From CAZMOK01 sp964567785 (GTDB lineage Bacteria; Bacteroidota; Bacteroidia; Bacteroidales; JAGOPY01): a stretch of 53,167 nt of DNA. This document shows, in pieces, positions 27,945-36,546 of the stretch. The number at the start of each line of letters is the position of its first letter. Within the stretch, counting starts at the first letter, position 1. The position numbers and the translations under genes were made by a program. The stretch is taken from assembly GCA_964567785.1 (NCBI GenBank), contig CAZMOK010000018.1, forward strand, positions 1 through 53,167. Direction: 5' to 3'. The notes beneath the pieces were generated by a model. It was not told the DNA's origin. It saw nothing but the letters and a program-made list of their open reading frames with translations, and did no database searches.

Positions 27945-28085
27945 AGGGCTGATGGCTGATGACTGACGACTNNNNNNNNNNNNNNNNNNNNNNNNNNNNN
28001 NNNNNNNNNNNNNNNNNNNNNNNNNNNNNNNNNNNNNNNNNNNNNNNNNNNNNNNNNNNNNNNNNNNNNNNCTGATGACTGACGA
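27945..28085. other. Scaffold gap (100 N at 27972-28071) inside a short tandem repeat
   Basis: The exact run of 100 N is the usual placeholder for a gap of unknown size. Both flanks end in the same text, GATGACTGACGACT, so the assembly broke at a tandem repeat. True spacing between the MBL gene and the GT9 gene is unknown. Confidence 0.95.
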
Positions 28086-29084
28086 CTACCCACTTTCCCC
28101 CAACATCTCCCTCACCTTCCTTACGATCTCATCCTCATCGATCTCCATCATGCACTTAAAATGACCTTTTGGGCACTTTTCGAATCCGATCTTACTGCAG
28201 GGCCGGCACGACAAGCCTTTCACTTCGAAAATCTCCGACCGTCCCTTACCTTCAGGCAAATAGGGGTACATTCCGAATTCAGGTACTGTGTTCCCCCATA
28301 ATGATATAATGTTTTTATTATACGCTGCCGCGATGTGCATGAGGCCTGTGTCGTGAGTTATTACCACCTTTGCCTGCCTTACAAGTGATGCCGAAATATT
28401 GATATCGAACTTCCCGCAGAGATTGACAATATCATCACGGACGGCGTCGAAAACTTTTTCCCCTCTTTCATGATCTGCGGGCCCGCCCAGTAATGCCACG
28501 GGATAATCGAGTTTTTTGCAGATTTCTATGATCTTTTCTTCGGGAAGTGCCTTGGTAGTGTGTTTTGCACCGATGACAAAAGCAACATAGCCATCCTTCA
28601 AAAAAGATTTTATGGTCCCGGTATCAATCTCAATATTCCCGGGAATGTAATAATCCAGTCCCCTGCCATCGTTACTCACCCCAAGCGGCACGGCAGCTTT
28701 GAAGTACCTGTCGACAATATGGACATCCGGCAGGCGGTTCAACCGGAACCTGACAAGCAACCACTTTTCGAAATTAAGCTTTGGGAAAGAAAAGGTCATT
28801 TTTCTCAGTCCGAGCCTTACGCCCAACGACCTGAAATTTTTGTGCAGGTCGAGGATGAAATCATAGTTCTCCTCCCGGAGCTGGGGCACCACCTCACCAA
28901 TCCTTTTTTCAATGGCGTAGATCTTATCAATGTAGGGATTGCCTTCTATTACAGGCTTAAATGATTTTTTAGTGAGAAAGTGCAGCTCAGTGCCGTTGAG
29001 CTGCTCCTTTACTGCCCTTATAACAGGGGTGGTGAGCACGATGTCACCGATGGAAGAGAATCGTATTATAAGGACCTTCGTCAA
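28086..29084 (-). CDS. GT9-family glycosyltransferase (heptosyltransferase-like)
   Basis: An approximately 332-residue GT-B enzyme of family 9, which includes ADP-heptose:LPS heptosyltransferases. The N terminus KVLIIRFSSIGDIVLTTPVI and the donor-site motif THDTGLMHIAAA are typical. A cysteine cluster near the C terminus (CRPCSKIGFEKCPKGHFKC) is also usual in this group. The frame opens with an ATG at 29120, but I prefer the TTG at 29084, because a TACATTTG promoter box lies at 29099-29106 and the family N terminus begins there. It is divergent from tatD and probably acts in LPS core or surface glycan synthesis. Confidence 0.88.
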   Translation of the reverse strand: MTKVLIIRFSSIGDIVLTTPVIRAVKEQLNGTELHFLTKKSFKPVIEGNPYIDKIYAIEKRIGEVVPQLREENYDFILDLHKNFRSLGVRLGLRKMTFSFPKLNFEKWLLVRFRLNRLPDVHIVDRYFKAAVPLGVSNDGRGLDYYIPGNIEIDTGTIKSFLKDGYVAFVIGAKHTTKALPEEKIIEICKKLDYPVALLGGPADHERGEKVFDAVRDDIVNLCGKFDINISASLVRQAKVVITHDTGLMHIAAAYNKNIISLWGNTVPEFGMYPYLPEGKGRSEIFEVKGLSCRPCSKIGFEKCPKGHFKCMMEIDEDEIVRKVREMLGESG

Positions 29085-29098
29085 ACCGGGAATTTTTA

Positions 29099-29106
29099 CA
29101 AATGTA
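29099..29106 (-). promoter_or_regulatory. -7 promoter box for the GT9 gene
   Basis: The minus strand reads TACATTTG. It lies inside the longer open frame and 14 bp before the TTG at 29084, which argues that translation starts at that TTG. Confidence 0.5.
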
Positions 29107-29127
29107 ATCAGGATCGCCATTTTACTC

Positions 29128-29135
29128 TAATTTTG
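29128..29135 (+). promoter_or_regulatory. -7 promoter box for tatD, predicting a leaderless mRNA
   Basis: TAATTTTG ends only 4 bp before the tatD ATG at 29140. With the usual start about 5-8 nt downstream of the box, transcription would begin at or next to the A of ATG. Confidence 0.45.
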
Positions 29136-29139
29136 CAGC

Positions 29140-29907
29140 ATGATTCTTGCTGATTCACACACACACCTTTACCTGGATAAGTTTGATGAAGACCGTTATG
29201 AGATGATCGAACGGGCGCTTGCAAAAGGGGTTAAGTATTTCTTTCTGCCAAATATCGATAAAAACAGCATTTCACCGCTCCTTTCCCTGGCGGGCAGGTA
29301 CCCGCACATCTACCCGATGATGGGGTTGCATCCCACATCTGTAAAGGACGACTGGGAGGAGCAGCTTGAGGTGATCGAAGGGAAGCTTCGTGAAGGGGGG
29401 TTTGTAGCTGTGGGCGAGATAGGCATCGACCTTTACTGGGACAAGACCTACAGGAAAGAACAGGAGGAGGCCTTCAGGCGCCAGATAGCGCTTGCCAGGG
29501 AACTGGACCTGCCCATCGTGATCCATTCCAGGAATTCTTTTGATGAGATCTTCGAAATAATGAACGATGTTTATGAGCCAGGGTTAAGAGGGGTTTTTCA
29601 TTGCTTCACAGGAGGCAGGAGGCACGTAAGGAAGATACTGGGCTGGGAAGGATTCAGGCTTGGTATAGGCGGGGTCCTGACTTTCAGGAATGCAGGGCTC
29701 GACAACGTAATAACCAAAGTGGGGCTTGAACACCTCGTTCTTGAGACCGACTCCCCCTACCTGAGCCCTGAACCTTTCAGGGGCAAGAGGAATGAAAGTG
29801 CATACGTGTATTATGTGGCCGAAAGGCTTGCAGAGATCAAGGGTATCAGTATTGAAGAGGTGGCAGAGGTAACGACAAGCAATACTCTTGAACTTTTTAG
29901 TGTTTAG
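29140..29907 (+). CDS. tatD: TatD-family metal-dependent DNase/hydrolase
   Basis: A 255-residue TIM-barrel hydrolase. Metal ligands are visible in DSHTHLYLD (His7 and His9), GEIGID (glutamate), IVIHSRNSFDE, FHCFTGG and LETDSPYL. TatD proteins are 3'-5' exonucleases or endonucleases and some act as D-aminoacyl-tRNA deacylases. The 3' end of the gene runs into TAGTGTTTAGTGTTCAGTG repeat text, and the stop codon TAG is the first triplet of it. It is divergent from the GT9 gene with only 55 bp between the predicted start codons. Confidence 0.93.
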   Translation: MILADSHTHLYLDKFDEDRYEMIERALAKGVKYFFLPNIDKNSISPLLSLAGRYPHIYPMMGLHPTSVKDDWEEQLEVIEGKLREGGFVAVGEIGIDLYWDKTYRKEQEEAFRRQIALARELDLPIVIHSRNSFDEIFEIMNDVYEPGLRGVFHCFTGGRRHVRKILGWEGFRLGIGGVLTFRNAGLDNVITKVGLEHLVLETDSPYLSPEPFRGKRNESAYVYYVAERLAEIKGISIEEVAEVTTSNTLELFSV

Positions 29908-30018
29908 TGTTCAGTGCTTAAATAAATCTTAGCTAGAAACTTAAAATTAAACACTAAAAACTGGTAAAAGACGACCAGAACCTTGCAGTTAGGCATCAAC
30001 CAATAGATAATATTTACA
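29908..30018. repeat. Spacer with AACACTAAA-type low-complexity repeats
   Basis: The 111-bp spacer has TGTTTAGTGTTCAGTG at the left and TTAAACACTAAAAACTG further right, which are inverted copies of the same short text. Related text is found at 37006-37070. No gene or clear promoter is seen. Confidence 0.55.
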
Positions 30019-31056
30019 ATGGACAGATCCTCAATCTTAATAATTTATACGGGCGGGACCATCGGGATGGTCAGGGATGAGGTTACAGGGTTGCTGAAGC
30101 CCGTAGACCTGGATTCCTTGTATGAGAACATACCGGTACTGGAGAAATTCGACTGCAGCCTCGAGTTCAGGTCTTTCGACCCCCTGCTGGATTCTTCCAA
30201 TATCAATCCTGAACACTGGAAAAAGATTGCCGATATCATAGAAGAGGATTATGAGCGGTTTGATGGTTTTGTGGTGCTTCACGGTTCTGATACCATGGCA
30301 TATACTGCATCGGCACTCAGTTTCATGCTTGAGAACCTCAACAAGCCGGTAATACTTACAGGGTCGCAGTTACCGCTGGGGATGATCAGGACCGACGGGA
30401 GGGAGAACTTTGTAACAGCAATCGAAATAGCGGCTGCGAAAGAGGAGGATACCCCGTTAGTCCCGGAGGTAGCTGTCTTTTTCGAGAACATGCTGCTAAG
30501 GGGCAACCGTACCGTTAAATACAATGCCGAGCATTTCGAAGCCTTCCGCTCGGAGAATTATCCACCACTGGCAGAGGTTGGTGTTAACATCCGGTTCAAT
30601 CACGACAACATAATGAAGCCCAACTTCAGGAAGTTGAAAGTACACAGGAGCCTTGAAACAAACATTGCCATCCTCCGGCTGTTCCCGGGGCTGTCCGAAA
30701 CAGTAGTGCGGTCGGTAACAGATACACCGGGCCTCAAGGGCATTATACTGGGGTCGTACGGTACCGGAAATGCAATGGCGGAGGACTGGTTCCTTGAGCT
30801 GGTAAGAAAATCGGTAGAGCGAGGTCTTATTATATATAATGTAACACAGTGCCTGGCCGGCTCAGTAAACATGCACAGTTACGAAACGGGAAAAAAGTTA
30901 CTGGATGCAGGGGTTATCAGCGGTCACGACATCACCACCGAATCGGCAGTGGCAAAAATGATGCACCTCTGCGGGCGTGGCCTTTCTGTTGAGAAAGTAA
31001 AAGCATTATTGGAAAAACCTTTGAGAGGGGAATTGACAGTCCGCAGGAGCACTTAA
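30019..31056 (+). CDS. ansA: Type I L-asparaginase
   Basis: A 345-residue asparaginase that converts asparagine to aspartate and ammonia. The two catalytic threonine motifs are present: YTGGTIGM near residues 10-17 and LHGSDTMAYTASAL near 87-100. There is no signal peptide, so it is the cytoplasmic type I enzyme. The serine/threonine-rich dimer interface seems normal and the length is typical. It is the last protein gene before tRNA-Ser. Confidence 0.93.
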   Translation: MDRSSILIIYTGGTIGMVRDEVTGLLKPVDLDSLYENIPVLEKFDCSLEFRSFDPLLDSSNINPEHWKKIADIIEEDYERFDGFVVLHGSDTMAYTASALSFMLENLNKPVILTGSQLPLGMIRTDGRENFVTAIEIAAAKEEDTPLVPEVAVFFENMLLRGNRTVKYNAEHFEAFRSENYPPLAEVGVNIRFNHDNIMKPNFRKLKVHRSLETNIAILRLFPGLSETVVRSVTDTPGLKGIILGSYGTGNAMAEDWFLELVRKSVERGLIIYNVTQCLAGSVNMHSYETGKKLLDAGVISGHDITTESAVAKMMHLCGRGLSVEKVKALLEKPLRGELTVRRST

Positions 31057-31118
31057 TAATTTTCTTTAAACATAAGCGTTTATTATTCAGTACATTGAAA
31101 GGGGCTTTGCAGTAAGGT

Positions 31119-31148
31119 TTTGTCGGGTATAAAAAATGACTAACTTTA
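31119..31148 (+). promoter_or_regulatory. Promoter for tRNA-Ser
   Basis: TTTG at 31119-31122 and TAACTTTA at 31141-31148 are 18 bp apart, fitting the Bacteroidota -33/-7 pattern. The tRNA begins about 70 bp downstream. Confidence 0.5.
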
Positions 31149-31220
31149 CCCCGGAAAACAATTTTTTATTACTTTAGCCACCGGATTTCAAACCGCTATA
31201 ATTTAGCGAATTAGCTGTTT

Positions 31221-31308
31221 GGAGAGGTGGCCGAGTGGTCTAAGGCGCACGCCTGGAGAGCGTGTATGCGCCGAAAGCGCATCATGGGTTCGAATCCCAT
31301 TCTCTCCG
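31221..31308 (+). tRNA. tRNA-Ser(GGA)
   Basis: The acceptor arms are GGAGAGG at 31221-31227 and TCTCTCC at 31301-31307, with G as discriminator. The anticodon arm CACGC-CTGGAGA-GCGTG gives anticodon GGA. A long variable arm (TATGCGCCGAAAGCGCATC) is typical of tRNA-Ser. The T arm is TGGG-TTCGAAT-CCCA. CCA is not encoded. Confidence 0.97.
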
Positions 31309-31381
31309 CGATCACAAAAGAAAAATGTAACTGTAATCGAATCAACTTAATTCTATTTAATTATTAACAAATTTGATCACC

Positions 31382-32206
31382 ATGAAAAAATTTATTTCAT
31401 TACTGACGGCAGCAATTGTGCTCACGTTTGGTTTTTCCTATGTAGCAACAGCGCAGGAAGCAACAGAAGAAACCGGCACGGAAGCAATGGCCCAGGACAC
31501 TACGGAAGCCGATACAGCGCAGATGGGGGCAACCGAACCGCCTCAAACAACGCTTGAAGAAGAGGCCGAAGAGCCCCAGGGTTTCCACCAGATCCTCAAG
31601 GAGCAGTTCATTGCAGGTAATGCCGGTTTTATGGGTATCGTATTGCTCGCCCTCATTTTCGGACTTGCCATCAGTATTGAACGTATCATTTATTTGAACC
31701 TGGCAACCACCAACACCAGGAAACTCCTTAACAAGGTTGAGTCTTCGCTGGAATCGGGAGGTATTGATGCTGCCAAGGAGGCATGTAAGGACACACGCGG
31801 TCCTGTGGCAAGCATTTTCTTCCAGGGCCTTAACAGGTATGACGAAGGTCTTGAATTGGTTGAGAAATCAATTGTATCATACGGAAGTGTGCTTATGGGG
31901 CGCCTTGAAAGCGGGCTATCATGGATCTCGCTCTTCATCGCCATTGCACCTATGCTAGGATTCATGGGTACGGTTATCGGTATGATCCAGGCATTCGACA
32001 ACATTGAAGCAGCAGGCGACATTTCACCTTCCATTGTTGCCGGAGGTATCAAGGTTGCTCTTCTGACCACTGTATTCGGTCTAATCACAGCCATCATACT
32101 GCAGATATTCTACAACTACCTCGTGGCAAAGGTCGACAGCCTTGTAAACGCTATGGAAGACAGCACCATTACCTTTATAGACATTTTGGCAAAGCACAAA
32201 AAGTAA
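31382..32206 (+). CDS. exbB: MotA/TolQ/ExbB proton channel protein
   Basis: A 274-residue ExbB-family protein. It begins with a signal-like hydrophobic segment, then an acidic Thr/Glu-rich periplasmic stretch (about residues 26-65), then three membrane helices. The long cytoplasmic loop and the last two helices contain the conserved MLGFMGTVIGMIQAF block that lines the proton path. With ExbD it forms the motor that energises TonB. The N-terminal extension is normal for Bacteroidota but absent in enterobacteria. I chose the ATG at 31382; a TTG 9 bp earlier is the start of the open frame. First gene of a four-gene operon. Confidence 0.93.
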   Translation: MKKFISLLTAAIVLTFGFSYVATAQEATEETGTEAMAQDTTEADTAQMGATEPPQTTLEEEAEEPQGFHQILKEQFIAGNAGFMGIVLLALIFGLAISIERIIYLNLATTNTRKLLNKVESSLESGGIDAAKEACKDTRGPVASIFFQGLNRYDEGLELVEKSIVSYGSVLMGRLESGLSWISLFIAIAPMLGFMGTVIGMIQAFDNIEAAGDISPSIVAGGIKVALLTTVFGLITAIILQIFYNYLVAKVDSLVNAMEDSTITFIDILAKHKK

Positions 32207-32217
32207 AAAATTGAGCT

Positions 32218-32634
32218 ATGAGTGAAAGAACATCAAGAATCTTACAGTGGTTTCTCTACGCACTCCTGCTGGTATCGGCATTGCTAGGAGCATTTTTCTA
32301 TGCCGGCTCGGGAGAAGGAGATACCCTTATGTACTGGGGATACGCTCTGCTTATTTTTGCCGTAGTGATTACCATAGTTGCAGCCATCGCAAATTTGTTC
32401 GTCAGTCCGAAGGGTTCCGTCAAATTACTGATAATGCTGGCAGTTATGGTAATTGTGGCATTGGTGTCGTATTTCCTGGCAGGAAATGAATTCAACAGTA
32501 TCCAGCTGGAGGAACTTGGCATAACGGAATCCATATCAAAACTGGTAGGCGCGGGCCTCATATTTTTATATGCAATGGCCGCCATAGCAGTGCTCTCCAT
32601 AATTTATTCATCGATTTCCAGAATATTCAAATAA
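32218..32634 (+). CDS. Four-helix membrane protein of the exbB-exbD operon
   Basis: A 138-residue protein with four predicted membrane helices (about residues 10-28, 40-62, 68-85 and 105-130) and no recognised catalytic motif. It lies 11 bp after exbB and 6 bp before exbD. Proteins of this size are often found at this place in Bacteroidota, which suggests an accessory subunit of the ExbB/ExbD motor, but no function is known to me. Confidence 0.85.
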   Translation: MSERTSRILQWFLYALLLVSALLGAFFYAGSGEGDTLMYWGYALLIFAVVITIVAAIANLFVSPKGSVKLLIMLAVMVIVALVSYFLAGNEFNSIQLEELGITESISKLVGAGLIFLYAMAAIAVLSIIYSSISRIFK

Positions 32635-32640
32635 TCAATC

Positions 32641-33213
32641 ATGAAAAGATCAGTTCCCGAAATAAATGCAGGTTCAATGGCAGATATCGCCTTTCTGCTC
32701 CTGATCTTTTTCCTCGTTACTACTACGATGGACGTAGATACAGGTATTACAAGGAGACTGCCGCCACCACTGGAAACAGAGGAACAGGAGATTGATATTA
32801 AGGAAAGGAATATCTTTAAAGTTCTTGTAAACAGCGCCGACAGGTTGCTGGTTGAAGGAAAGGTGGGCAACATCCGTACCTTGAAAGATGAAGTTAAGGA
32901 ATTCTTCCTTAACCCTTATGACGATGAGAACCTGCCTGAAAAGCGAATGGAGGAGGTCGAACTGCTGGGAGAGATTGAAATATCAAAAGGTGTAGTCTCC
33001 CTGAAAAATGACAGGGGGACTTCCTACGAGATGTATATCAAAGTTCAGAACGAACTCACCAAGGCATTCAATGAAATGCGCGATGAAAAGTCGGTCCAGT
33101 ACTTTGGTGTCCGTTTCGACCAGCTTGTCGATCAGCAAAAGAGAGAAGCCATACAAAAGGCAATACCCATTGCTATCTCAGAGGCAGAACCTGAAGATAT
33201 AGGAGGAAACTAA
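32641..33213 (+). CDS. exbD: ExbD/TolR-family biopolymer transport protein, first copy
   Basis: A 190-residue ExbD-like protein. A short cytoplasmic N terminus is followed by one membrane helix with the essential aspartate in GSMADIAFLLLIFFLV. The periplasmic domain of about 150 residues is longer than in the second copy and includes an acidic, Lys-rich section. It should work in the ExbB channel to convert proton flow to motion of TonB. Confidence 0.9.
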   Translation: MKRSVPEINAGSMADIAFLLLIFFLVTTTMDVDTGITRRLPPPLETEEQEIDIKERNIFKVLVNSADRLLVEGKVGNIRTLKDEVKEFFLNPYDDENLPEKRMEEVELLGEIEISKGVVSLKNDRGTSYEMYIKVQNELTKAFNEMRDEKSVQYFGVRFDQLVDQQKREAIQKAIPIAISEAEPEDIGGN

Positions 33214-33225
33214 AAAGTTAAAATT

Positions 33226-33693
33226 ATGGCACGTTTTAGAAAGAAATCTGGTGGAGGACAACAGAAGATCAACACTTCTTCGTTACCCGATATTATCTTC
33301 ATGCTCCTGTTCTTTTTCATGGTGACAACGGTGATGCGTGAAACTACCCTTATAGTAAATTTAACCGTACCAGAAGCAACAGAAGTACAGAAGCTTGACA
33401 AAAAATCACTGGTTAGTTATATCTATGTTGGTACGCCGGTAAAAACAGCCCTATACGGTACCGAATCACGTATTCAGCTTAATGATTCATTTGCCAAAGT
33501 GTCCGATATCCAGGAGTTCATTACCAGGGAGCGTGAAGCACGAGATGAGGCCGACAGAAAGTTTCTTACAACCTCTATAAAAGCAGATGAGAACACCCGT
33601 ATGGGTATTGTTACCGATATCAAACAGGAGCTTAGAAAAGCAGGGGCATTTAAGATAAACTACTCCTCAAGGAAAGTTTCCGAATTGAATTAA
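33226..33693 (+). CDS. exbD: ExbD/TolR-family biopolymer transport protein, second copy
   Basis: A 155-residue ExbD-like protein with the conserved aspartate in SSLPDIIFMLLFFFMV. It begins with a basic, Gly-rich stretch (RKKSGGGQQK). It starts 12 bp after the first exbD and ends the operon, which is closed by a terminator. Two different ExbD copies in tandem suggest a hetero-dimer in the motor or use with different partners. Confidence 0.9.
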   Translation: MARFRKKSGGGQQKINTSSLPDIIFMLLFFFMVTTVMRETTLIVNLTVPEATEVQKLDKKSLVSYIYVGTPVKTALYGTESRIQLNDSFAKVSDIQEFITREREARDEADRKFLTTSIKADENTRMGIVTDIKQELRKAGAFKINYSSRKVSELN

Positions 33694-33715
33694 GTCTATA
33701 CGCTTTTTATATTTC

Positions 33716-33750
33716 AAAGCCGCTTCTTTTACAAGTTGCGGCTTTTTTTA
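33716..33750 (+). terminator. Rho-independent terminator of the exbB operon
   Basis: AAAGCCGC (33716-33723) and GCGGCTTT (33738-33745) form a perfect 8-bp stem, followed by more T residues. It reaches the end of the convergent CPBP gene. Confidence 0.88.
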
Positions 33751-34674
33751 TTGCGGTTGAGCGGTGCGTTTTCCAAGGTGCCTGATCACCGACATTATGA
33801 AAAAGCTGATCAACAGGCTTGCAAGGATCAGTAAAACGTTGTCGGTTGCCCCGAATGATTCGACATCCATATTGATCAGGCCCCGGTTGGAAAGGAATGC
33901 AATGAACACTGCCAGGCCGTTATTCACAAAGTGAACCAGAACAGGCACCATCAGGGAACCCGATCTCACAAACAGGTAACCCAGCACGATACCCAGCACC
34001 ATCCTGGGAAGGAAACCGTAGAACTGAAGGTGCAAAGCGCTGAATAGTACGGCCGGTAAAATAACCCCGGCATGTATATTCCCGGTCCATTCGGTGAAAA
34101 CCCTTACCAGAACACCCCTGAAAAGAAGCTCTTCAGCCACTGAAGCCAGAAAAGCCACAATAAAAAGATTGTACAGCAAACCTGTAATGGTTTCTGTTTT
34201 CAGGAATGCCTCGGTTACCAGAGCAGCTTCTTCTTCCATCTCCCTGAACCATTGCTCCAAACCGTCGAGCGACCTCGGCAGTACCAGTTCGTTGTTTATC
34301 TCGAGTAACCAGTTTATCAGCGGAAGCAGCGTGAAAATGATAAGGATACCGAGTATGTAGAACCGTATATCGGTTTTGAAGTGAAGCTTAAGGTATCCTC
34401 TAATATCTTTATCATTCAGCCAGGCAAACAGAATTGCAGGCACAATAAAAACACCCACCTGGTTAACTATCTGGAAGTATTTCAATATCAAAACGGAAGA
34501 TTCCGTAAGGTTGCCCGGTTCCAGGTTAAGGCTATCAAGAACATCCCTTCCGAAAATGACGAGTGAAATGCCTGTACCGAATAGAAATACCACAAAAAAG
34601 GAGGCTATCACCAGCGCCAGCAGTATCAGGAGTTTGAGCGAGGGATGAAAAGGCCCTATATACGATGGTTTCAT
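33748..34674 (-). CDS. CPBP-family intramembrane glutamic protease
   Basis: A 308-residue membrane protein with about eight helices. It carries the ABI/CPBP motifs: EELLFRG (the catalytic Glu-Glu and Arg), FSALHLQF (His), and a third block LVHFVNN. Members include the Rce1 CAAX protease, but most bacterial members have unknown targets. It is convergent to the exbB operon and its stop overlaps the terminator of that operon. Confidence 0.88.
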   Translation of the reverse strand: MKPSYIGPFHPSLKLLILLALVIASFFVVFLFGTGISLVIFGRDVLDSLNLEPGNLTESSVLILKYFQIVNQVGVFIVPAILFAWLNDKDIRGYLKLHFKTDIRFYILGILIIFTLLPLINWLLEINNELVLPRSLDGLEQWFREMEEEAALVTEAFLKTETITGLLYNLFIVAFLASVAEELLFRGVLVRVFTEWTGNIHAGVILPAVLFSALHLQFYGFLPRMVLGIVLGYLFVRSGSLMVPVLVHFVNNGLAVFIAFLSNRGLINMDVESFGATDNVLLILASLLISFFIMSVIRHLGKRTAQPQ

Positions 34675-34858
34675 AGCAGCAGTAACAGAGAAAGCACAAA
34701 AGTAGTAATTTTACCCATAGACCCCACCCCCCTCCCGACCTCCCCCCAACCGGTGGGGGAGTGTGTTGTCCCAAAACAGGTTTGCAAAATTTGATGACAT
34801 TTCCCCTCCTTTTTTAGGAATGGGGACAAAGGGGATGAAGTATTAAGAATTTCAGGTT

Positions 34859-34866
34859 TATCTTTG
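34859..34866 (+). promoter_or_regulatory. -7 promoter box for dusB
   Basis: TATCTTTG lies 15 bp upstream of the ATG at 34882, so the mRNA leader would be under 12 nt. It supports that ATG over the TTG at 34864, which lies within the box. Confidence 0.55.
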
Positions 34867-34881
34867 TACCGGAAATTAGTC

Positions 34882-35931
34882 ATGGTAAAGATCGGTGATA
34901 TAGAGATAGGGGAATTCCCCATTTTGCTGGCGCCCATGGAAGATGTGAGCGACCCTCCTTTCCGTCATGTCTGTAAAATGTACGGGGCCGATGTGGTATA
35001 TACCGAGTTCATCTCCTCGGAAGGCCTGATTAGGGATGCGCACAAAAGCATACAAAAGCTTGATTTCAATGAATTTGAGCGGCCTATTGGTATCCAGATC
35101 TTCGGGCATAATATTGATTCTATGGTGAAAGCGGCATTGTATGCCGAAGAGGCCGATCCTGACATTGTAGACATCAACTATGGCTGCCCGGTCAAAAAAG
35201 TGGCCTCGAAAGGAGCCGGTTCAGGGATCATGAACAACATCCCCAGGATGGTGGCCATGACCGAAGCTGTTGTAAAGGCCTGCAAAAAACCTGTAACCGT
35301 AAAAACCAGGCTGGGGTACGATGAAGACCGGAAAGATATTGTTGAGATTGCCGAAAGGCTCCAGGATGTCGGGATCAAAGCAATTACCATACACGGCCGC
35401 ACCAGGCCCCAGCGGCCCCGTGAGCCGGCCGACTGGACCCTGATAGGCGCAGTGAAAAAAAACCCGAGGATGCATATTCCCGTAATTGGCAACGGCGATG
35501 TCTTCTCCCCTGTTTCAGCAAAATATTTCAAGGAAAACTATGGTGTCGACGGATTGATGATCGCCAGGGGAAGCTATGGCAACCCATGGATATTCAGGGA
35601 TATAAAGCATTACCTGGATACCGGTGAACTGATACCCCCGCCCGATATCCATGAAAGGGCCAGGATCTGCAGGCTGCATCTTGAAAAGTCGGTCGAATGG
35701 AAAGGCGAAAGAAGGGCCATCAACGAGATGAAGAAACATTACAGCGATTACTTCAGGGCATACCCTAAATTCAAGGAATTCAGGATGAGGCTCATGGAAT
35801 CATCGAATCTGGAAGAAACCTTAAAGATCCTGCAAGAGATAGAAACAACTTATACGGGAACACCCGCCCCCTTGCTTTACCAGGAATCCGACCCGAAAAG
35901 CAGGTCAGCCGGTAATACCTGTGTAGGTTAA
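34882..35931 (+). CDS. dusB: tRNA-dihydrouridine synthase DusB
   Basis: A 349-residue FMN-dependent enzyme that reduces uridines in the tRNA D-loop. Typical blocks are LLAPMEDVSDPPFR at the N terminus, INYGCPVKKVASKGAGS with the catalytic cysteine, TVKTRLGYD, ITIHGRTR and NGDVF. It ends with an extra tail of about 20 residues. The 3' end overlaps the convergent HAD gene by 27 bp. Confidence 0.94.
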   Translation: MVKIGDIEIGEFPILLAPMEDVSDPPFRHVCKMYGADVVYTEFISSEGLIRDAHKSIQKLDFNEFERPIGIQIFGHNIDSMVKAALYAEEADPDIVDINYGCPVKKVASKGAGSGIMNNIPRMVAMTEAVVKACKKPVTVKTRLGYDEDRKDIVEIAERLQDVGIKAITIHGRTRPQRPREPADWTLIGAVKKNPRMHIPVIGNGDVFSPVSAKYFKENYGVDGLMIARGSYGNPWIFRDIKHYLDTGELIPPPDIHERARICRLHLEKSVEWKGERRAINEMKKHYSDYFRAYPKFKEFRMRLMESSNLEETLKILQEIETTYTGTPAPLLYQESDPKSRSAGNTCVG

Positions 35932-36546
35932 GTCCTTGTCAAAAAGATCAACAATATCCTGGCCTTCCTTCAGGTGATGGCCAACAATGCCTAGCTCGCC
36001 TGCCGATCTGATGTTCTCGACCATATCATCGATGAAGAGCGTTTCGCCGGCCTTCAGGCCATGTTTTTCAAGCACTACACGATAGATCTCCGGATCCGGC
36101 TTCCGCAACCTCATTTCGTGCGAAAAATAGGCCTCTTCAAAAATATCCGCCAGGTTCTCATATCCGTAATGGCTGGCAAAATAGGTATTGTAGTGCTGAA
36201 AATGGATCTGGTTGGTGTTGCTGAGGAGAAAAGTACGGTACTTATTCTTTAGCTTTTCCAGCAGCTTCACCCGGTGTTCGGGAATATCGAGTATCATTGA
36301 GTTCCAGGCTGCATCAATTTCGTGGTCGGGAGTATGGTCGCCAATGAACATGCGGATGGCATCCCTGAAAGTCTGAGGGCTGATCTCGCCGGTTTCCAGG
36401 TCAAAGTAAAAGTTTTCCTCCACCAGGTAATCGTGGAGCTCGTCTACATTCTTAACCCCCCTGGCCTTAAGTTCTTTCGATACCTTTTCCCAATCGATGT
36501 TCACGATTACTTTCCCGAAGTCGAAGATGATGTTTTTGATGTTCAT
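35905..36546 (-). CDS. HAD-superfamily hydrolase (YihX-like phosphatase)
   Basis: A 213-residue HAD-IA protein. Motif I is IIFDFGKVIVN, in which the usual second aspartate is replaced, as in the YihX group. Motif II is LLSNTN, and motif III/IV is LFIDDMVENIRSA. Likely acts on small sugar phosphates in the cytoplasm. It shares 27 bp with dusB at the 3' end, so the coding ends are read in both directions. A TATCTTTG promoter box on the minus strand lies 100 bp upstream at 36647-36654. Confidence 0.88.
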   Translation of the reverse strand: MNIKNIIFDFGKVIVNIDWEKVSKELKARGVKNVDELHDYLVEENFYFDLETGEISPQTFRDAIRMFIGDHTPDHEIDAAWNSMILDIPEHRVKLLEKLKNKYRTFLLSNTNQIHFQHYNTYFASHYGYENLADIFEEAYFSHEMRLRKPDPEIYRVVLEKHGLKAGETLFIDDMVENIRSAGELGIVGHHLKEGQDIVDLFDKDLTYTGITG

